From positions 1 to 9,236 of the forward strand of contig CAYMLQ010000236.1 of assembly GCA_964390795.1 (NCBI GenBank): a stretch of 9,236 bases of DNA. Direction: 5' to 3'. Below are positions 1-7,037 of this stretch, piece by piece (positions within the stretch are counted from its first letter, which is position 1; every line of letters begins with the position of its first letter). Below the pieces are notes generated by a model. It did no database searches, had not been told where the DNA came from, and worked only from the letters and a program-made list of their open reading frames with translations. This DNA is from CAYMLQ01 sp964390795. Its GTDB lineage: Bacteria > Verrucomicrobiota > Kiritimatiellia > RFP12 > UBA1067. The translations under genes were made by a program, and so were the position numbers.

Positions 1-1484
1 TGAACCTGCTGGTGTGGCACGCCTTCGTCTGCTCGCCGAAAGAGCAGGGCATTCCCGGACAGCAGTACTTCGCGGGCACGCACCTCAACCCCAACGTGAC
101 GTGGTGGGACTACTCCGAACCGTTCTTCGGCTACATCAACCGATGCCAGGCGCTGTTGCAGCGCGGGCGGCCATTCGCGGATGTGCTCTATTACTACGGC
201 GACAGCGTGCCGAACTTCACGCAGCACAAGCGCACCGACCCGGCCAAAGTGCAGCCCGGTTACGACTACGACGTCATCAGCGAGGAGGCCTTGCTCACGC
301 GGGCAACGATCCGCGACGGACGCATCGTACTGCCGGACGGCGTGACTTACCGGGCGCTGGCGCTGGCGAACCGCGAGGTGATCTCCCTGCCGGTGCTGCG
401 CAAAGTGAGCGAGTGGGTGGCGGCGGGAGCGACCGTGGTCGGGCCGAGGCCGGCGCAGGCCAGCGGCCTGCTGAACGCGGACGCGGCGGACGCCGAGGTC
501 CGGCGCCTCGCCGCCGCGCTGTGGCTGCCGGCAGGGACGCCTCCCCGAGGCGTCCGCAAGGGGGTTGTCAGCGATAGGACCGCGCGCGAGGTTCTGCTGG
601 CGCAGGGCGTGCTGCCGGACTGCGAGATCGATGTGCCGACGAATGCGGTCGCCGCCTTCGACTTCATCCACCGCACCGACGGCGAGGCAGAGATCTACTT
701 CGTGGCGAACCGCTCGACGAACGTGGTGTCCGCGCGCTGCACGTTTCGCGTGGCAGGCAAAGCGCCGGAGCTGTGGGATGCGGTGAGCGGGACGCGGGCG
801 CCGGCGAAGGACTTCGAAGAGCGGGACGGCCGTATCACGGTGCCGCTCGACTTCGCCCCGTGCGGGTCACAATTCGTGGTGTTTCGGGAGAAGGGGTCAG
901 GGGTCGGGGTTCAGAGTTCAGGGAAGAACGCAATGGATCTCAGTCAGGCCAGCGTGTTGAACGGCCCGTGGGAGGTGACGTTCGAGCCGAAATGGCTGGG
1001 GGCGGAGACCGGCGATCGGAGATCAGAGGTCGGAGGTCAGAAGTCGGCGGTCGGCGTCTACACGTTTGAGACTCTACAGGACTGGACGCAGCACTCCGCG
1101 CCCGGCATCAAGCACTATTCGGGAACGGCGGTCTACCGTAAGGCATTCGATTTTCCGACCTCTGCCCTCCGATCTCCGACCTCACTCTTCCTCGAACTCG
1201 GTTCGGTGCGCGAGCTGGCCGAAGTGCGGGTGAACGGCAAGGCCTGCGGCATCGTCTGGACGCCGCCCTTCCGCGTGGACATCACGGACGCTGTGAAGCC
1301 GGGCGCCAACGAAGTGGAGATCCGCGTTGTGAACTTCTGGTACAACCGCGTGGCCGGAGACAAAGACCTGCCCGTCGAAAAGCGGCTGACGCGCACGAAC
1401 ATCAAGAAGCTAAGCAATCCAGGCACGCCGCTCATGCCGTCCGGCCTGCTGGGGCCGGTGACGGTGCAAACAGGCGTGCGGTAG
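1..1484 (+). CDS. GH106 alpha-L-rhamnosidase, C-terminal part (5' end outside window)
   Basis: The frame is open from base 3 and ends in TAG at 1482-1484, giving 493 visible residues; the true start lies upstream. The protein aligns along its whole visible length with the C-terminal half of the complete GH106 gene next door. Shared landmarks, in order: a GTHxNxxVTWW stretch and RCQxLLQxGxxxADVxxYxG at the end of the catalytic region (visible residues ~20-70); a Rossmann-like segment ending AGATVVGPxP; IHR...YFV...CTFRVxGKxPExW; DPxG-like xGSxFVVFR; and a C-terminal jelly-roll with GxWEVxFxPKW, W-x-x-H-S, YSGTAxYxKxF and NGKxxGxxWxPPFRVDxTD. Family members are inverting, calcium-dependent exo-rhamnosidases, usually secreted or periplasmic. 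The catalytic glutamates would lie upstream of the window. Unlike its neighbour it lacks the duplicated ~80-residue modules. It contains inserts made of repeat sequence at 525-557, 892-922 and 1013-1055, and a repeat-derived loop at 1155-1183. Family assignment is firm; exact substrate is unknown. Confidence 0.9.
   Translation, partial: NLLVWHAFVCSPKEQGIPGQQYFAGTHLNPNVTWWDYSEPFFGYINRCQALLQRGRPFADVLYYYGDSVPNFTQHKRTDPAKVQPGYDYDVISEEALLTRATIRDGRIVLPDGVTYRALALANREVISLPVLRKVSEWVAAGATVVGPRPAQASGLLNADAADAEVRRLAAALWLPAGTPPRGVRKGVVSDRTAREVLLAQGVLPDCEIDVPTNAVAAFDFIHRTDGEAEIYFVANRSTNVVSARCTFRVAGKAPELWDAVSGTRAPAKDFEERDGRITVPLDFAPCGSQFVVFREKGSGVGVQSSGKNAMDLSQASVLNGPWEVTFEPKWLGAETGDRRSEVGGQKSAVGVYTFETLQDWTQHSAPGIKHYSGTAVYRKAFDFPTSALRSPTSLFLELGSVRELAEVRVNGKACGIVWTPPFRVDITDAVKPGANEVEIRVVNFWYNRVAGDKDLPVEKRLTRTNIKKLSNPGTPLMPSGLLGPVTVQTGVR
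525..557. repeat. Short palindromic repeat inserted in frame in the GH106 gene
   Basis: A perfect 9-base inverted repeat, GGACGCCTC at 535-543 and GAGGCGTCC at 547-555, is separated by CCC. It lies within an 11-codon stretch (LPAGTPPRGVR) placed between LW and KGVV. The neighbouring GH106 paralogue has a single Ala at the same point between LW and KGVV. The hairpin therefore sits on an insertion of about 30 bases that keeps the frame, which is what a small dispersed palindromic element would leave. Copy number elsewhere in the genome cannot be seen here. Confidence 0.65.
892..922 (+). repeat. G-rich GGTCRGG-type low-complexity repeat inside GH106 gene
   Basis: The bases run AGGGGTCAGGGGTCGGGG and then TTCAGAGTTCAGGG, i.e. 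a degenerate repeat of a 7-8 base unit (GGGTCAG / GTTCAGA). It encodes the Gly/Ser/Val linker KGSGVGVQSSGK between the FVVFR strand and the C-terminal jelly-roll. At this same joint the neighbouring paralogue carries its duplicated modules instead. Confidence 0.55.
1013..1055 (+). repeat. Low-complexity GGTCRGA/GATCGGA repeat, in-frame insert
   Basis: Six or so degenerate copies of GATCGGA / GGTCAGA / GGTCGGA follow each other. They encode a segment around GDRRSEVGGQKSAVG that interrupts the jelly-roll between PKWLGAE and VYTFETL. The paralogue joins PKWGAP to KVTLDKL directly, so about 14-15 residues are extra. The sequence is of the same type as the repeat at 892-922 and, in opposite orientation, that at 1155-1183. 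Confidence 0.65.
1155..1183 (-). repeat. Inverted copy of the GGTCRGA-type repeat
   Basis: Read on the minus strand this is GAGGTCGGAGATCGGAGGGC followed by AGAGGTCGG, closely matching 1013-1055. On the plus strand it encodes the loop PTSALRSPTS, which replaces the charged loop DAKKQKDER of the paralogue at nearly equal length. The two oppositely oriented copies lie about 100 bases apart, so the mRNA could pair across them. Confidence 0.6.
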
Positions 1485-1485
1485 T

Positions 1486-1599
1486 CCTGGGCCGGTACAA
1501 CATACAGACGCCGCAGGCCTGTTCGGCCAAGGTATGTTGTCCCGGCTTCAGCCGGCAACGCAGCCATAGACCTGGGCCGGCTGAAGCCGGGACAACATG
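1486..1599. repeat. REP-like intergenic element, three copies in +,-,+ order
   Basis: Perfect 22-base arms at 1534-1555 and 1577-1598 are inverted around a 21-base loop; the right arm reads CCGGCTGAAGCCGGG then ACAACAT. A third, shortened copy precedes them: CCTGGGCCGG at 1486-1495, repeated at 1571-1580, is followed by ACAACATAC at 1497-1505, which is inverted as GTATGTTGT at 1532-1540. The array starts right after the stop of the upstream GH106 gene. It can fold into a long stem on either strand, but no T-run follows, so a classical terminator is not supported. It could still protect the 3' end of the mRNA or attenuate read-through. Repeat-family membership is inferred from its structure. 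Confidence 0.7.
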
Positions 1600-1720
1600 C
1601 GAAGGGGGCCAGTTCCCGAAAAGGAAGCTTTTCCCTTTCCTCATAAAATGTGTTGTTGTGCCACGCTTTCAGGCTTGCTTTGCAGGGTAGTTCGCGCAAG
1701 AATTCGATATACCTTTTGTG

Positions 1721-1726
1721 TATAAA
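1721..1726 (+). promoter_or_regulatory. Possible -10 element for the complete GH106 gene
   Basis: TATAAA lies 24 bases before the ATG, in the only AT-rich stretch of the gap (1700-1735). No convincing -35 box is found at 16-19 bases upstream, so this is a weak call. A promoter somewhere in this gap is likely because the REP-like array separates the gene from its upstream paralogue. Confidence 0.25.
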
Positions 1727-1736
1727 CTGACGTATT

Positions 1737-1742
1737 GAGGGG
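1737..1742 (+). promoter_or_regulatory. Ribosome binding site for the complete GH106 gene
   Basis: GAGGGG ends 8 bases before the ATG at 1751. This spacing, together with the signal peptide that begins directly at this methionine, fixes the start of the gene. Confidence 0.6.
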
Positions 1743-1750
1743 ATACACGT

Positions 1751-4700
1751 ATGCGTTTGATGAGAATGAGTTTCTTCTTGGCCACTCTGAGCCTGGCTTT
1801 GTTTGCCGGGATCGCCGCAGGAGCGAGTGCCGAGGATCTTGAAAAAGGCTTCGCTCAGCCGCCTGACTCGGCGCGGCCGCACACGTGGTGGCACTGGATG
1901 AACGGCAACATCACCCAGGAGGGCATTACGGCCGACCTGGAGGCCATGGCGCGTGTCGGTATCGGCGGCGCGCAGATCTTCAACGCCGGTGAGAACATTC
2001 CGCACGGTCCGATCCAGTTCAACAGCCCTGAGTGGATCGGCCTGGTGAAGCATTCGGCCAAGGAGGCGCACCGGCTGGGGCTCGAACTGTGTATCCACAA
2101 CTGCGCGGGCTGGTCGAGCAGCGGCGGACCGTGGAACACGCCCGAGCATGGCATGAAGGTGGTCGTCTCCAGCGAGACGCAGGTGAAAGGCCCCGCGACG
2201 TTCGAAGGGAAGCTCGCGCAGCCGCCGACCAAGCTGAACTTCTACCGCGACATCGCGGTGCTGGCGTTCCGCACGCCGACGGGCGAGCGCCTCAAGATGC
2301 GTGATCTCGCGCCCCGCGTGACCTGCAGCGAAGCGAAGCAGGACTCGTCCAAAGTCATGGACGGCAACAACGGGACGACCGTCCGGCTGAGCTTGCCAAA
2401 ACCGAAAGCGCCCGCGTTCATCCAATTCGAGTTCGCGCAGCCTTACACGGCGCGGATGGTTTCGCTCATGCCGGGTGCCGGAATGCAGGGGTGCGGCGGC
2501 AAGATCGAGGCTTCTGACGACGGGCAGACCTTCCGCACGGTGGATACCTTCTCGATGTCGCGCGGTAACGAGCTGCGCACGCTTGCGTTTGCGCCGATCA
2601 CGGCCAAGAGTTTTCGCGTGCTTTTCACCAGCGCCAGCAACAAGATGAAGCAGCTTTCGATCGCCGAGGTGGACGTGTCGGCGAAGATCGGCATCGAAAA
2701 TCTGGCGGGCAAGGTCTTTCTCGACCGCACCGATGTGAAGGCTGAAACGGCGGGCGCTGTCAAGCCCGACGAGGTGGTGCAGGGCGACGGACTCGTGGAT
2801 CTTTTTAACAAGCTGGGCGCGGACGGTCAACTGGCGTGGCAGGTGCCGGAGGGCGACTGGACGATCCTGCGCATCGGTTACACGGCCAACGGCCGCAGTA
2901 ACCATCCGGCGCCAGCCGAAGGCACGGGCCTCGAGTGCGACAAGCTCAGCAAGGAGGCCGCGCAGGCGCACTGGGACGGCAGCATGGGCAAGATCCTGGC
3001 CGAGTTGGGGCCGCTGGCGGGCAACGTGAAAGCGGGGCTCAACAATGTGCTGATCGACAGCTATGAGGTCGGCACGCAGAACTGGACGCAGAACTTCAAA
3101 GAGGAGTTCCAACAGCGCCGGGGATACGACATCACGCGCTTCCTGCCGGTCTTCACCGGGAGGGTGGTGGACAGCCCGGAGATCACCGAGCGCTTCCTGT
3201 GGGATCTGCGGCGCACGATCGCCGATCTGTTTGCGGAGAACTACTCGGGCCAGTTCAAGGAGATGGCTCACCGCGCCGGTCTGCTCTATTCCCTGGAGCC
3301 CTACGGCAACTGTCCGTCCGACGACCTGCAGTTCGGCAGTTTCTGTGACATCCCGATGGGTGAGTTCTGGCCGGCCAGCGGCGAAAGCGTGAGCATCGGC
3401 AATGCGAAGCTGCCGGCGTCTGTCGCGCATGTGTACGGCAAGAAATACGTCGGAGCGGAAGCGTTCACCGCGTCACCCGAAGCCGGCAGGTGGCTCAAGG
3501 ATCCGTATTCAATTAAGGCGCAGGGCGACGCGGTCTACTGTGGCGGCATCAACCGCGTCATCTACCACCGCTACGCGCACCAGCCATGGGCCGACCCGGA
3601 GCGCGTGCCCGGCATGACGATGGGCCAGTGGGGCACGCACTTCGAGCGCACGGTGACCTGGTGGGAGCAGAGCAAAGACTGGCTGAAGTACCAGGCCCGC
3701 TGCCAGTATCTCCTGCAGGAAGGGCAGTTCGTCGCGGACGTCATTTTCTACTGCGGAGAGGGCGCGCCAAACAGCTTGCGCGGCGGGGGGCTGCCGCAGG
3801 GTTACGACTACGACGGTTGCGACACGGGAGCGCTGAGCCTGATGTCTGTGAAGGACGGCCGCATCGTGCTGCCGTCGGGTATGAGCTATCGCATACTGGT
3901 GCTGCCGAGCGACAAAACGATGTCGCCCGCCGTTCTCAAGACGATCGGAAAGCTGGTCGAGGCCGGCGCGACCGTGGTTGGGCCAAAACCCGAGAAAGCG
4001 CCCGGCTTGGCGGGATACCCGTCCAGCGACGCCGAGGTGAAGAGGTTGGCGGATGCGCTCTGGGCCAAAGGCGTCGTCGATAAATCGCCGACGGAGGTTC
4101 TGGCGGCGCTGAAGGTCAAGCCGGACTTTGTCTGCACCAACAGCGGGGCGCGGATCAATTACATTCATCGTACGGCCCGTGGTGCTGACCTCTATTTCGT
4201 CGTAAGCGCGAAGACAGTCGGAGAGACGGTGGACTGCACGTTCCGCGTGAGCGGCAAGGTGCCGGAATTCTGGCATCCCGATACCGGCGTAACGGAGCGC
4301 GCTCCGGTCTACACGGAGCAGGACGGTTGCACGACGGTGCCGCTGCGCTTCGATCCGGCGGGCTCCGTGTTCGTGGTCTTCAGGCAGGCGGCATTAGGCG
4401 ATCACGCGGTGGCCGTGCGTCGCACGGCATTGAATGAGGTCAAGGCACAGGCGGCTGAGCTGACGATTTTGAAGGCCGAATACGGCGCGTTCGGCGAGGT
4501 CAGCGATCCCGAGTGCGTCGATGTCACGGCACTGGTGAAGCAGTCGGTCACGAGCGGCAACCGCCGCATCCGGGCAAATAACGATCTGGCGGGAGATCCG
4601 GCGCCGATGACCGAGAAGGAGATGAAGCTCGATTTCGCCTTGAACGGCGAGAAGAAGAGCGTGCGGATTGAGGAGAACAAGACGTTCGAACTGCCGGCAA

Positions 4701-5665
4701 GCGCAGAGGTGGTCAAGGCTGTCTACGGACTGATCAGCGAGGCGCCGGAGCCGGTGAATCAGACGGTCGATGTCACGGCCAAGGTCGCGGGGATGGTCAA
4801 GGAGGGCACGCTGAGCGTGGTGGCGGGCAACGCCCTGGTCGGGCATGACCCGGCCAACATGATCCTGAAAGAGATGCGCGTCGAGTATGCGTACAAGGGC
4901 CAGAAGAAGTCGGCTCGCATCGGTGAGAATCAGGTGCTAACGCTGCCTGAGACCGGCGATCAGGTGACGCCCGCTCCGGCCTATGAACTCGCTGTAAATG
5001 AGGACGGCACGCTCGAGGTTCAGGCGTGGAAGCCCCTGACGCTCGAAATCGCGACGGCTGCGGGCAAGGTACTCAAGGCATCAGTCACGGACGTGTCGAA
5101 ACCGGCCGAGATCGCTGGTTCTTGGGAACTGAGCTTCCCGCCGAAGTGGGGCGCGCCCGCCAAGGTCACGCTCGACAAGCTCATCTCGTGGACTGAGCAC
5201 TCGGACACGGGCGTGAAGTATTTCTCGGGAACGGCGACCTATTTGAAGACGTTCGCATGGGACGCGAAAAAACAGAAGGATGAGCGGTACCTCCTCGACC
5301 TTGGCGAGCTGAAAAACTTCGCCGAAGTGACGCTCAACGGCAAAGAGCAGAGCCTCCTCTGGAAGCCGCCCTACCGGTTGGACGTGACGGACGCGCTCAG
5401 GTCCGGCAAGAACACGCTGCGGGTGAAGATCACGAACCTGTGGCCGAACCGGCTGATCGGCGACGAGCAGTTGCCGGAGGACCGCGAGTGGGACGGAAAG
5501 CACTTGAAGGCGTGGCCTCAGTGGGTGTTGGACGGCAAGCCTAGCCCGACGGGGCGCTTCACCTTCACGACGTGGCACCACTGGTACAAGGACGATGAAC
5601 CGCTTCCGTCGGGCCTGTTCGGGCCTGTACAGGTGCGCACGGTGAAGACTGTCGCGCCGCGCTAA
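1751..5665 (+). CDS. Secreted GH106 alpha-L-rhamnosidase with duplicated C-terminal module
   Basis: Complete, 1304 residues. A type I signal peptide (residues 1-27: MRLMRM, hydrophobic core, cleavage after ASA) points to export. Catalytic region: THTWWHWMNGN-like entry (residues 45-53, seen as TWWHWMNGN) through LIDSYEVGTQNWT (434-446), YSLEPYG (513-519) and GAEAFT (568-573). Glu439 and Glu570 are the candidate catalytic acid and base; their 131-residue spacing fits the pair I recall from the characterised Bacteroides enzyme BT0986 (Glu461/Glu593). Residues ~190-297 form a discoidin (F5/8 type C)-like beta-sandwich. Then come a Rossmann-like segment (AGATVVGPKP), a beta domain ending VFVVFR (~880), two related ~80-residue modules (906-984 and 987-1067), and a C-terminal jelly-roll from GSWELSFPPKW (~1115) to the end. 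It is longer than typical family members mainly because of the doubled module. Expected role: release of terminal alpha-L-rhamnose outside the cytoplasm. Family is firm; the glycan is unknown. Confidence 0.94.
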   Translation: MRLMRMSFFLATLSLALFAGIAAGASAEDLEKGFAQPPDSARPHTWWHWMNGNITQEGITADLEAMARVGIGGAQIFNAGENIPHGPIQFNSPEWIGLVKHSAKEAHRLGLELCIHNCAGWSSSGGPWNTPEHGMKVVVSSETQVKGPATFEGKLAQPPTKLNFYRDIAVLAFRTPTGERLKMRDLAPRVTCSEAKQDSSKVMDGNNGTTVRLSLPKPKAPAFIQFEFAQPYTARMVSLMPGAGMQGCGGKIEASDDGQTFRTVDTFSMSRGNELRTLAFAPITAKSFRVLFTSASNKMKQLSIAEVDVSAKIGIENLAGKVFLDRTDVKAETAGAVKPDEVVQGDGLVDLFNKLGADGQLAWQVPEGDWTILRIGYTANGRSNHPAPAEGTGLECDKLSKEAAQAHWDGSMGKILAELGPLAGNVKAGLNNVLIDSYEVGTQNWTQNFKEEFQQRRGYDITRFLPVFTGRVVDSPEITERFLWDLRRTIADLFAENYSGQFKEMAHRAGLLYSLEPYGNCPSDDLQFGSFCDIPMGEFWPASGESVSIGNAKLPASVAHVYGKKYVGAEAFTASPEAGRWLKDPYSIKAQGDAVYCGGINRVIYHRYAHQPWADPERVPGMTMGQWGTHFERTVTWWEQSKDWLKYQARCQYLLQEGQFVADVIFYCGEGAPNSLRGGGLPQGYDYDGCDTGALSLMSVKDGRIVLPSGMSYRILVLPSDKTMSPAVLKTIGKLVEAGATVVGPKPEKAPGLAGYPSSDAEVKRLADALWAKGVVDKSPTEVLAALKVKPDFVCTNSGARINYIHRTARGADLYFVVSAKTVGETVDCTFRVSGKVPEFWHPDTGVTERAPVYTEQDGCTTVPLRFDPAGSVFVVFRQAALGDHAVAVRRTALNEVKAQAAELTILKAEYGAFGEVSDPECVDVTALVKQSVTSGNRRIRANNDLAGDPAPMTEKEMKLDFALNGEKKSVRIEENKTFELPASAEVVKAVYGLISEAPEPVNQTVDVTAKVAGMVKEGTLSVVAGNALVGHDPANMILKEMRVEYAYKGQKKSARIGENQVLTLPETGDQVTPAPAYELAVNEDGTLEVQAWKPLTLEIATAAGKVLKASVTDVSKPAEIAGSWELSFPPKWGAPAKVTLDKLISWTEHSDTGVKYFSGTATYLKTFAWDAKKQKDERYLLDLGELKNFAEVTLNGKEQSLLWKPPYRLDVTDALRSGKNTLRVKITNLWPNRLIGDEQLPEDREWDGKHLKAWPQWVLDGKPSPTGRFTFTTWHHWYKDDEPLPSGLFGPVQVRTVKTVAPR
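4466..4951 (+). repeat. Tandem protein-level duplication of an ~80-residue module
   Basis: Residues 906-984 and 987-1067 of the GH106 protein share the pattern (I/V)(L/V)KA-x-YG ... VDVTA-x-V ... DPA-x-M-x-x-KEM(K/R) ... G-x-KKS-x-RI-x-EN ... LP. By eye roughly a third of positions match, so this is an old duplication visible in protein rather than DNA. The pattern (YG, DVT, K-x-L/M-x-V-x-Y, G, V-x-E-x-x-x-LP) resembles the domain at the C terminus of DnaJC11-type proteins (DUF3395), a recollection that needs a profile search. It sits between the catalytic part and the terminal jelly-roll. Confidence 0.7.
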
Positions 5666-5708
5666 GAGGGTTGTCGTTGGGTATTGGTCACATCCTTGCC
5701 CACGCGGA

Positions 5709-6977
5709 TTACGGCACCATCTCGACGGGTTCCGCGTGACCGTTGCTGACGCGGTAGATTTCGGTGTGGCGGCCGCGAATCGCGAGCGCGATATCCGTAG
5801 CACCGCAGCGCACGGTCACGTTTGTTTCGGCGGTGTCCGGCTGCCAGGGGTTGCACGCGAGAACCAGCCACTCGGCGTCGCTGACACGGAGCTTACGGAG
5901 CAGAGGCCGCTTCGCTTTCCAAGCCGTGTGGACGGGCTCGTCGTTATCGGGCGTCGCACGGGCAATCTTGCCGGAGAGTGCGGCGACGCGGGCGAGGCTG
6001 CGCATGAAAAGCGGCAGCGTCTGATAGTAGGGGCCTTGACCCTTGGGCTCCCAGCCCCAAAGCGCCACTCCGCGCGCGCCGCAGAAGTAGGGCAGCACCG
6101 CCATCGCCTCCGCGAGGTAGTCGTCGACCTCCTGTCCCTTGAGTTTCGCGTTGCTGTCGTGGTAGCGGAGCCAGAGGTAGGCGTAGGTCGGTTTGTTGCC
6201 GTGCCGCGTCATGCGCTGAACGTTCTCCTCCACGTTTGCGCCCATGTAATAGACGGAGCCAGGATTGTCGTAGAAGCAGTAGACGCTTGCGATGCAGAAG
6301 TCCACGGCGGGCGCGATGTGTTGCCACAGTTCGGCGTCGGTCCTGTGCGTGCCGTCGATCTGTTGCGCGTCCTTGCCGGCCACGCCCCAGTAGTCGCGCC
6401 TGAAGGGCTGCGGGCCATAGATGCCGACCGGGGTCGTGGGATACTTCTCCTTGGCCCAGCGGCAGGGCAGGGCGAACCACGAGGCCCATTCGCGGTAGTA
6501 GGCGTCGCGGAACGCTTGCGGAGTTGCCGCACGGGAGGCCGTCCGCAGCGCCGCGTTCGTCCAGAGCGCGTCGAGGTTGTCATCGAAGTGGAATTCGATG
6601 TCATGGACAAAGATCGCCCGGTCGCGTGTGGCCTCGATATTGCGGCGCACGATGCGCTCGAAGAAGGGCGGCTTGCTCCACGGGTTTGCGCCGTCGGGCA
6701 CGATCTTTTCTTTCTGCCTTCCGGGGTAGTCCGAGTAGGTGTTGAGCAGGGCGACCGACTCGAAGCCGCGCTCGATGGCGCAGCTCTCGCTGAGATCGCG
6801 GTCCTTGCCGCCGACATTCCAGAAGGCCTTCAGCCCGCCTTGCATCTTGATACTTGGAATGTCGCGCCACTCGGGCAGGGCGTTGGTTTCAGCGGCGGCT
6901 GCGGGCGCCGGCGCGAAGCCCGCAAACAGCAAGCAAAGAGCGCTGAAAAGCTCAGTGAGAGAGGTCAATCGCATCAT
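5709..6977 (-). CDS. Secreted hyaluronidase-like (GH56-fold) putative glycoside hydrolase
   Basis: 422 residues, complete. A signal peptide covers residues 1-29 (hydrophobic core, then PAPAAAA before Glu30). The first of two adjacent ATGs is chosen because GGAG lies 7 bases before it. After an N-terminal strand region the motifs run in the order of GH56 hyaluronidases: a D-x-E pair on a strand (VHDIEF, Asp126/Glu128, the position of the catalytic acid), a long helix with W-x-x-WFA-x-x-x-x-WAKEKYP, VGIYGPQP (184-191), ASVYCFY (Tyr233, where GH56 has PSVY/PSIY), YAYLWLRYHD (265-274, compare PYYWYKYQD in bee venom enzyme) and GARGVALWGWE (300-310, compare GADGFIIWG). GH56 enzymes cleave beta-N-acetylhexosaminide linkages of hyaluronan or chondroitin; whether this protein does is inference. 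A ~90-residue beta-rich tail follows the barrel. It converges on the GH106 gene with a 43-base gap. Alternative: a different TIM-barrel family of unknown activity. Confidence 0.62.
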   Translation of the reverse strand: MMRLTSLTELFSALCLLFAGFAPAPAAAAETNALPEWRDIPSIKMQGGLKAFWNVGGKDRDLSESCAIERGFESVALLNTYSDYPGRQKEKIVPDGANPWSKPPFFERIVRRNIEATRDRAIFVHDIEFHFDDNLDALWTNAALRTASRAATPQAFRDAYYREWASWFALPCRWAKEKYPTTPVGIYGPQPFRRDYWGVAGKDAQQIDGTHRTDAELWQHIAPAVDFCIASVYCFYDNPGSVYYMGANVEENVQRMTRHGNKPTYAYLWLRYHDSNAKLKGQEVDDYLAEAMAVLPYFCGARGVALWGWEPKGQGPYYQTLPLFMRSLARVAALSGKIARATPDNDEPVHTAWKAKRPLLRKLRVSDAEWLVLACNPWQPDTAETNVTVRCGATDIALAIRGRHTEIYRVSNGHAEPVEMVP

Positions 6978-6984
6978 TCTCCGT

Positions 6985-6992
6985 CTCCTTTT
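6985..6992 (-). promoter_or_regulatory. Ribosome binding site of the hyaluronidase-like gene
   Basis: AAAAGGAG on the minus strand ends 7 bases before the ATG at 6977-6975. It favours this ATG over the one immediately following. Confidence 0.7.
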
Positions 6993-7017
6993 CTGTCACT
7001 CGAGTACCGCTTCTTGG

Positions 7018-7032
7018 ACACCGCTACGGTGT
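7018..7032. promoter_or_regulatory. Operator-like dyad at the predicted transcription start
   Basis: ACACCG-CTA-CGGTGT is a perfect 6-base dyad with a 3-base centre. It begins 6 bases downstream of the predicted -10 box of the minus-strand promoter, over the expected start of transcription. This is a usual place for a repressor operator. The regulator that would bind it is not identifiable here. Confidence 0.35.
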
Positions 7033-7037
7033 GTCAC

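Noticed and set aside
1432..1644. A 70-codon minus-strand frame over the intergenic repeats
   Set aside because: It is only the translation of the REP-like array, with no ribosome binding site.
1133..3430. A 765-codon open frame on the minus strand across the first intergenic gap and the second GH106 gene
   Set aside because: It opposes two genes with clear homology, runs through the REP-like array, has Arg/His/Leu-rich composition typical of the antisense of GC-rich genes, and has no recognisable domain.
3509..4276. A 255-codon minus-strand frame inside the complete GH106 gene
   Set aside because: It is antisense to well-conserved coding sequence, with no start signal and no recognisable protein.
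4293..4319. A 14-base palindrome CGGAGCGCGCTCCG and a second overlapping dyad in the GH106 gene
   Set aside because: They lie in conserved coding sequence without insertion relative to the paralogue, and short dyads of this kind arise readily in GC-rich DNA.
5666..5708. A terminator between the convergent GH106 and hyaluronidase-like genes
   Set aside because: No stable stem followed by a T-run is visible in the 43 bases on either strand.
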